From an uncultured Clostridia bacterium (GTDB lineage Bacteria; Bacillota; Clostridia; Oscillospirales; Ruminococcaceae): 9,796 nucleotides of DNA. The notes under the pieces were generated by a model that searched no databases, was not told the DNA's origin, and was given only the letters and a program-made list of their open reading frames with translations. The stretch is taken from contig CANQOJ010000080.1 in NCBI GenBank assembly GCA_947625455.1, positions 1 to 9,796 on the forward strand, in the 5' to 3' direction. Positions 6,518 to 9,796 of this stretch are shown here, in pieces; within the stretch, counting starts at the first letter, position 1, and every line of letters starts with the position of its first letter. Position numbers and translations under genes: made by a program.

Positions 6518-7624
6518 TTATTGTGAAATTTTAGCAAAATCCGAAGTGATAAAATCGCTTTGGGCTGTTGCTATGTCTTTTCTCGCGCCGACCGATACCG
6601 AGCCGAATGTTACGCTGTCGGCAGTCGCTGTAGGTTCTGAAAGCTGAAGAACAAGAACCGCGTGAAGCGTCTGAGTTGATTTGTAGTTGTGGGTAAAATC
6701 AGCCTCGTAGAAATAGTAAATGTAGTGATTGTCCTTTACAGAGCCAAAAGAGCCTGTTTCGTGTGATGTTCCTATGTAAGCCTCGCTGAACGTCACATTT
6801 TCAACGCTTGTTATTTTTGCGCTTGATGAAGCAACGGATAAAGCGTTATATCCCGTGAGCTTTGAAATAATCAGGCTTCCCATGCCGTTAGTGTTTGCAA
6901 GTATCTTGTTTATCTGCTCGTCAAGAGTTGTTTTCACCGCATTTTCAAGCATTTCTTTCCTGTTGCCGTTTAAGTCTTCGGTTGACAGCAGACACACGCT
7001 GTCAGCCTTTACGGTATATTCATGCTCGGTTTCTTTTAATATGTATTTGTCTTTCAGGGCATTGTTTTCGTTAAGTTTTACAACAACCTTATCCCCGTCT
7101 TTAAACGTATCCTTATCGTCAGTTCCGACAATGCTGAAAGAATAATTGCCGTCAAGTTCCAAGTCGCCCGTGTACTCGACCGATAGCTTGCAGAACGGTG
7201 ACGAACCCGTAACTTTCAGCGAAACATCTTTGAAAATATCCGCGCTCGGCTTTTCCTCAAGACCGCTCACTGTAAATGTAAGCTCTGTGTTTGCAACGCC
7301 GATTTTCGCGTTTTTCAATATTTCCTCGTCCGTTTTCACATTGATTTTGACTGTATCTCCGTTAGAAAGTGCGCCGTTGTTTTCGGGAGGTTCGATTTTA
7401 AAGCTTGCCAGAAGTTCCGCCGCCGAAAGTGTATTCATATCTCCCAGCATTGAGAGAACATACCCTTGGTCGGTTGTAATAACGGCGCTGCCCTCGCCGT
7501 TGTAACCCGTAAATTCAACTCCAACGCATTTTTCAAAGTCGATTTCGGCTTTTACTCCCGAACAGCCCGAACAAACAAATAACGAGAGTAAAATCATTGC
7601 CGTAAAGATTAAGCATTTTTTCAT
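6518..7624 (-). CDS. Uncharacterised lipoprotein with two related beta-rich repeats
   Basis: A 368-residue secreted lipoprotein of unknown function. The signal peptide MKKCLIFTAMILLSLFVCSGC ends in a lipobox with lipidated Cys21. Two related blocks follow. Residues about 29-122 contain VEFTGYNGEGSAV, LSNGDTVKINVK and a closing TELTFTVSGL. Residues about 129-208 contain VSLKVTG, FKDGDKVVVKLN and a closing EHEYTVKAD. The pattern (GDxVxVxV ... K ... E ... TV) resembles a domain seen repeatedly in Firmicute lipoproteins and zinc-ribbon membrane proteins; this is recollection, not a search result. The C-terminal ~150 residues (about 215-368) form a distinct region with alternating beta-type sequence (NHYIYYFYEADF, HAVLVLQLSEP). 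ATG 7624 is supported by AAGGAGA just upstream. I could not find a clear promoter of its own in the 68 bases between its start and the upstream RNA terminator. Confidence 0.85.
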   Translation of the reverse strand: MKKCLIFTAMILLSLFVCSGCSGVKAEIDFEKCVGVEFTGYNGEGSAVITTDQGYVLSMLGDMNTLSAAELLASFKIEPPENNGALSNGDTVKINVKTDEEILKNAKIGVANTELTFTVSGLEEKPSADIFKDVSLKVTGSSPFCKLSVEYTGDLELDGNYSFSIVGTDDKDTFKDGDKVVVKLNENNALKDKYILKETEHEYTVKADSVCLLSTEDLNGNRKEMLENAVKTTLDEQINKILANTNGMGSLIISKLTGYNALSVASSSAKITSVENVTFSEAYIGTSHETGSFGSVKDNHYIYYFYEADFTHNYKSTQTLHAVLVLQLSEPTATADSVTFGSVSVGARKDIATAQSDFITSDFAKISQ

Positions 7625-7692
7625 TTTGTTTCTCCTTTTTAAATTATTTTAATTTCCGCGATAAAGAAACTTTGCCGAAAATAATCACTCCC

Positions 7693-7727
7693 AAAAAACA
7701 AAAAAGTGCGCAGCCGAAGCAGCGCAC
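7693..7727 (-). terminator. Strong intrinsic terminator with UUCG tetraloop
   Basis: Read on the minus strand, GTGCGC pairs with GCGCAC (outer 6 bp), then one U-U mismatch, then GC/GC closing a UUCG tetraloop (plus-strand 7706-7727). Two runs of six T with one G between follow (7705-7693). UUCG closed by C-G is the exceptionally stable tetraloop and appears only in the minus-strand RNA. It lies upstream of the lipoprotein gene and ends the predicted small RNA, not a protein gene. Confidence 0.88.
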
Positions 7728-7868
7728 CCATAAAAATGCAAGCTCCGATTGCTGCGACACAATCTCGTATATCATTTCATATTAACTGACGGCATACGAA
7801 AACAAAGCCCACACTTTTATTCAAATAAAAGTGTATGCCATCAGCATAAATATATGAGATTATGTCGC
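7693..7868 (-). ncRNA. Predicted structured RNA of about 170 nt, family unknown
   Basis: A consensus promoter places +1 at about 7868 (G), the first base of a long stem. Stem 1 pairs 7850-7869 with 7753-7772: 20 positions, one A-C mismatch and one U-G wobble. Stem 2 pairs 7833-7844 with 7786-7797: 12 bp with one U-G. An apical hairpin (7811-7834) has 10-11 bp. Stems 1 and 2 are separated by an asymmetric bubble of 5 and 13 nt, and a 14-15-nt bulge lies beside the apical hairpin. A 25-nt linker leads to the UUCG terminator. The minus-strand RNA folds better: two mismatched pairs in the plus-strand RNA become G-U wobbles here. The rod with a central bubble recalls 6S RNA, but it is shorter than usual and I see no signature that proves it. 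It could instead be an attenuator or riboswitch leader of the lipoprotein gene. Confidence 0.72.
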
Positions 7869-7874
7869 AAGAAA

Positions 7875-7903
7875 ATTATAGCATACTCTCAAAAAAATGT
7901 CAA
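7875..7903 (-). promoter_or_regulatory. Consensus sigma-A promoter of the predicted RNA
   Basis: On the minus strand TTGACA (7898-7903) and TATAAT (7875-7880) are both exact consensus hexamers with an exact 17-base spacer. The spacer ends TGC, giving an extended -10 (TGCTATAAT). No other promoter in the window is this good. It predicts strong, largely unregulated transcription starting near 7868. Confidence 0.9.
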
Positions 7904-8041
7904 TATCATTTTGAAAAAAATCGGAGAACAAAAGATTATATATTTACGGTAATTAAACACAGCGCTTAAAAACGGAATACTCACGTTTATGTTGGAAAAG
8001 ATAAAATCGAGAAAAGAGTTTGCGCGTAAAGTTTTGTAACA

Positions 8042-8069
8042 TTTGTGAAAATAAAGCATATGTTGTAAT
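8042..8069 (+). promoter_or_regulatory. Candidate extended -10 promoter of trxA
   Basis: TGTTGTAAT supplies a TGN extension (8061-8063) plus TGTAAT (8064-8069), with a weak TTTGTG 16 bases upstream (8042-8047). It lies 45 bases before the trxA ATG. The -35 match is poor, so this is tentative. Otherwise I see nothing firm in 7904-8041. Confidence 0.35.
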
Positions 8070-8113
8070 GCCGCAAAGTCTTTTTACTTGGAAACCAAAA
8101 GGTCGGTGATTAT

Positions 8114-8434
8114 ATGTCAGTCAGTGTAGATAATGAAAATTTTGATAAAGAAGTTCTTAAGACAGAGGGGATAGTACTTGCGGATTTTTATTCCGACAGC
8201 TGTGTGCCGTGCAGGCGGGTATCTCCCGTACTTGCACAGCTTGAAGAAGATTACAGGGACAAGATAAAGCTTGCGAAAATCAACGTAAATCTTGACGCAA
8301 AACTTGCAAGAAAGTATGTCGTCAGGGCAGTTCCTACCATCGTTTTCTTCAAAAACGGAGAGGAGTCCGCAAGAGTTGTCGGCGCGGCGGATAAATCCGA
8401 ATATTCCTCGGTAATAGACAAAATGATTAAATAG
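8114..8434 (+). CDS. trxA: Thioredoxin with atypical CVPC active site
   Basis: A 106-residue cytosolic thioredoxin, which reduces protein disulfides using electrons from thioredoxin reductase. Length and fold landmarks are normal: the buried Asp24 in LADFY, the redox pair at residues 30-33, the cis-proline loop RAVPT (Pro74), and the C-terminal FFKNGEESARVVGA strand-turn. The active site reads SDSCVPCRR instead of the usual WCGPCK. Both tryptophans of the classical motif are replaced (Tyr26, Ser29) and the whole protein has no Trp. CVPC thioredoxins are, from memory, known in amino-acid-fermenting clostridia such as Eubacterium acidaminophilum, so this is a recognised variant and not a broken gene. 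The reductase trxB follows 195 bases downstream on the same strand. The TAG stop is the first codon of a heptad repeat. The start is ATG 8114 with a weak GGTG upstream. Confidence 0.93.
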   Translation: MSVSVDNENFDKEVLKTEGIVLADFYSDSCVPCRRVSPVLAQLEEDYRDKIKLAKINVNLDAKLARKYVVRAVPTIVFFKNGEESARVVGAADKSEYSSVIDKMIK

Positions 8435-8560
8435 AAGTTAAGAGGTTAGAGACTAGAGTTCGTCTAGAGGCTAGAGTTGAAGTCAAACAAACTATAAACA
8501 GTAGAGGTAACGTTTGAATTAAACTCTAGCCTCTAACTTCTTAAATTCTAGCCTCTAGCC
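8432..8560. repeat. Heptanucleotide repeat hairpin, copy C
   Basis: Forward units TAGAAGT, TAAGAGGT, TAGAGAC, TAGAGTT, CGTC, TAGAGGC, TAGAGTT (8432-8478) are followed by a loop region. Reversed units (CTCTAGCCTCTAACTTCTTA ... GCCTCTAGCC, 8524-8560) then fold back on the forward arm. The TAG at 8432-8434 is the trxA stop. GAGTTCGTCTAGAGGCTAGA (8457-8476) is identical in copy A, and GAGGCTAGAGTTGAAGTCAA is shared with copy B. Confidence 0.85.
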
Positions 8561-8565
8561 TAAGA

Positions 8566-8607
8566 CAACACCGCGCATAAATTACACACAGTCTTTAATC
8601 GGTGTTG
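8566..8607. other. 8-bp inverted repeat before trxB
   Basis: CAACACCG (8566-8573) and CGGTGTTG (8600-8607) flank a 26-nt AT-rich loop and end 22 bases before the trxB start. It could be a leader hairpin or a remnant of another repeat. It has no T-tract, so it is not a standard terminator. Confidence 0.4.
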
Positions 8608-8629
8608 CCTAAAAAATCAAAGGAAAATA

Positions 8630-9601
8630 ATGAAAATGTCTGAAAACAAATTTAACGGTAAACAAAGCAGGGAAGAACTTGACGTGTATGATACAGTAAT
8701 AATCGGCGGAGGACCTGCGGGATTGTCCGCGGCGGTTTACGCAAAAAGAGCGGAACTTGATTTTATTGTTGTTGAAAAAGAACACGGCATATCAGGTCAG
8801 ATAGCCGAAAGCGAATGTGTAGACAATTACCTCGGATTATACGGCGAAAACGGGTATGAACTCGGTGAAAAATTCAAAAGCCATGCAGAAGCGCTAGGCG
8901 TTGAGTTTCATGTAGGGGAACTCACGGAAATTATTCCCGAAAACAACATCTATAAGCTTCTGGTTTCGGATAAAGAACTGTACTCGAAAACCGTTATATA
9001 TGCCGCGGGAGCGGTGCACAGGAAACTTAATGTAAAAGGCGAAGCCGAATTTACGGGAAAAGGCGTTTCCTACTGCGCAATATGCGACGGCGCGTTTTAC
9101 AGAGATGCGACTGTTGCGGTTATAGGCGGGGGAGATACGGCGCTAAGCGAGGCGGTGTATCTTTCGGGAATTTCGGACAAGGTGTATCTTGTTCACAGAA
9201 GAAACGAGTTCAGGGCAAACAAAGCCTTGCAGGAGAGGGTAAGGTCAAAGGACAACATAACCGTACTTCTCAACGCTTCCGTTGAGGAAATAACGGGCGG
9301 GGAAACAGTTGAAGAGCTTATAATCACGCAAAACGGCGAGAAGAAAACACTCAAAACAGAGGGCATATTCATAGCTGTCGGAACAGTTCCCGAAAGCGCG
9401 GCGCTTAGGGGAATAGCACAGCTTACGCCGAACGGCTATGTTGCGGCGGGCGAAAACTGCACAACGACCGCAAACGGAGTTTTCGCGGCAGGAGATGTGC
9501 GCACCAAATTTCTGCGTCAGGCAATAACCGCCGCAGCTGACGGGGCAAATGCCGTGTATTCGGTTGAAAAATACTTGGCCGATTTAGAAGTTAGAGGTTA
9601 G
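8630..9601 (+). CDS. trxB: Thioredoxin reductase (NADPH, low-molecular-weight type)
   Basis: A 323-residue FAD enzyme that passes electrons from NADPH to thioredoxin. The FAD-binding VIIGGGPAGLSAA lies at residues 23-35, the redox disulfide SYCAICDGAF at 147-156 (Cys149, Cys152), the NADPH-binding VIGGGDTALSEA at 164-175, the 2'-phosphate-binding HRRNEFR at 189-195 and the FAD-closing GVFAAGDVRTKFLRQ at 283-297. Both nucleotide motifs are intact, so it is not one of the ferredoxin- or deazaflavin-linked clostridial variants. There are about 19 extra residues before the first beta strand. ATG 8630 is chosen from AGGA at 8621-8624; ATG 8636 is also possible. It lies 195 bases after trxA with a repeat between, so a shared transcript is plausible but unproven. 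The C-terminal LEVRG and the TAG stop are encoded in a heptad repeat. Confidence 0.95.
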   Translation: MKMSENKFNGKQSREELDVYDTVIIGGGPAGLSAAVYAKRAELDFIVVEKEHGISGQIAESECVDNYLGLYGENGYELGEKFKSHAEALGVEFHVGELTEIIPENNIYKLLVSDKELYSKTVIYAAGAVHRKLNVKGEAEFTGKGVSYCAICDGAFYRDATVAVIGGGDTALSEAVYLSGISDKVYLVHRRNEFRANKALQERVRSKDNITVLLNASVEEITGGETVEELIITQNGEKKTLKTEGIFIAVGTVPESAALRGIAQLTPNGYVAAGENCTTTANGVFAAGDVRTKFLRQAITAAADGANAVYSVEKYLADLEVRG

Positions 9602-9647
9602 CGCATTATCCGCCTTACGGCGGATAACGCTGTAAGAGGTTAGAGTT
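9585..9647 (+). repeat. Heptanucleotide repeat, copy D, with inserted hairpin
   Basis: TAGAAGT, TAGAGGT and a third TAG start inside trxB. A hairpin TTATCCGCC (9606-9614) with GGCGGATAA (9619-9627) interrupts the array, and TAAGAGGT, TAGAGTT (9633-9647) resume after it. The layout parallels copy A: heptads, a GC-rich hairpin, heptads. The TAG at 9599-9601 ends trxB. Confidence 0.82.
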
Positions 9648-9727
9648 GAGGTTAAAACAACTTTAGCCAAGGAAAAGTTGCCCCATTCGTAATGACCGGA
9701 ACGTACTTTTCCTTTTCAACGCACGCC

Positions 9728-9796
9728 TGATCCTGCGCGCTCCGGGGTGCAGCCACTCAAATTCGCGAAGCGAATTTGAGCGCGCGTTGCGCGTGG
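9728..9796. repeat. GC-rich palindromic repeat, copy 2, cut by the window edge
   Basis: GCGCTCCGGGGTGCAGCCAC at 9737-9756 is identical to 1620-1639. It is followed by an 11-bp hairpin CTCAAATTCGC-GAA-GCGAATTTGAG (9756-9780) and a GC-rich run ending GCGTGG. The whole aligns with the reverse complement of about 1699-1768, so it is the same repeat in opposite orientation, with one base different over the best-matching 42. The other half presumably lies beyond the window. Confidence 0.82.

Noticed and set aside
7753..7869. Inverted repeats as a MITE or insertion element
   Set aside because: A consensus promoter with +1 on the stem, G-U wobbles favouring one strand and a UUCG terminator fit an RNA gene better. 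No target duplication is visible and no second copy is in the window.
7749..7952. 67-codon plus-strand open frame
   Set aside because: It runs across both arms of the predicted RNA and its promoter, has no ribosome binding site or recognisable domain, and its composition follows the inverted repeats.
8432..8560. CRISPR array from regular short repeats
   Set aside because: Units are 7-8 bases in tandem with no spacers of 26-40 bases and no cas genes. The array folds back on itself.
8630..9601. Ferredoxin- or F420-linked thioredoxin reductase variant
   Set aside because: GGGDTA and HRRNEFR are intact, which supports NADPH use.

Overview
The window looks like a chromosomal segment of an anaerobic, motile Clostridia-type Firmicute, plausibly a gut or rumen member of the Oscillospirales/Ruminococcaceae. 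This placement is inferred from family content, AGGAGG-type ribosome binding sites, sigma-A promoters, moderate GC and the many short palindromic repeats. It was not tested by any search. All large genes read as intact, except that the first runs off the left edge.

Layout: the last 516 codons of mfd (+) are followed by a repeat-rich gap. Next comes a two-gene overlapping unit (+): a membrane-anchored DUF4430 protein and an ECF-transporter S-component-like membrane protein. A gap with a 149-bp hairpin and further inverted repeats separates it from a convergent chemotaxis receptor (-). The receptor is divergent from a Gfo/Idh/MocA oxidoreductase (+), and both have good sigma-A promoters in the shared intergenic region. 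The oxidoreductase converges on a lipoprotein gene (-) across a bidirectional terminator. Upstream of the lipoprotein lies what I consider the best find: a consensus promoter (TTGACA, 17 nt, TATAAT) reading on the minus strand into a long nested stem-loop. The stem-loop ends in a UUCG-tetraloop terminator with a T-tract, and the whole forms a predicted RNA of about 170 nt. After it come trxA (+), with an atypical CVPC active site, and trxB (+), a canonical NADPH-type thioredoxin reductase. The last two form a thioredoxin redox couple.

A second theme is repeats. A degenerate heptanucleotide repeat (TAGAGGT / TAGAAGT / TAGAGTT), often folded back into hairpins, sits at or near the 3' ends of four plus-strand genes. 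In mfd, trxA and trxB it begins at or inside the coding end and supplies the stop codon. In mfd and trxB it also encodes the same C-terminal LEVRG residues. A different GC-rich palindromic repeat occurs after mfd and again, inverted and cut by the window edge, after trxB. The two copies bracket about 8 kb.

No CRISPR array, tRNA, rRNA, transposase or phage gene was seen.
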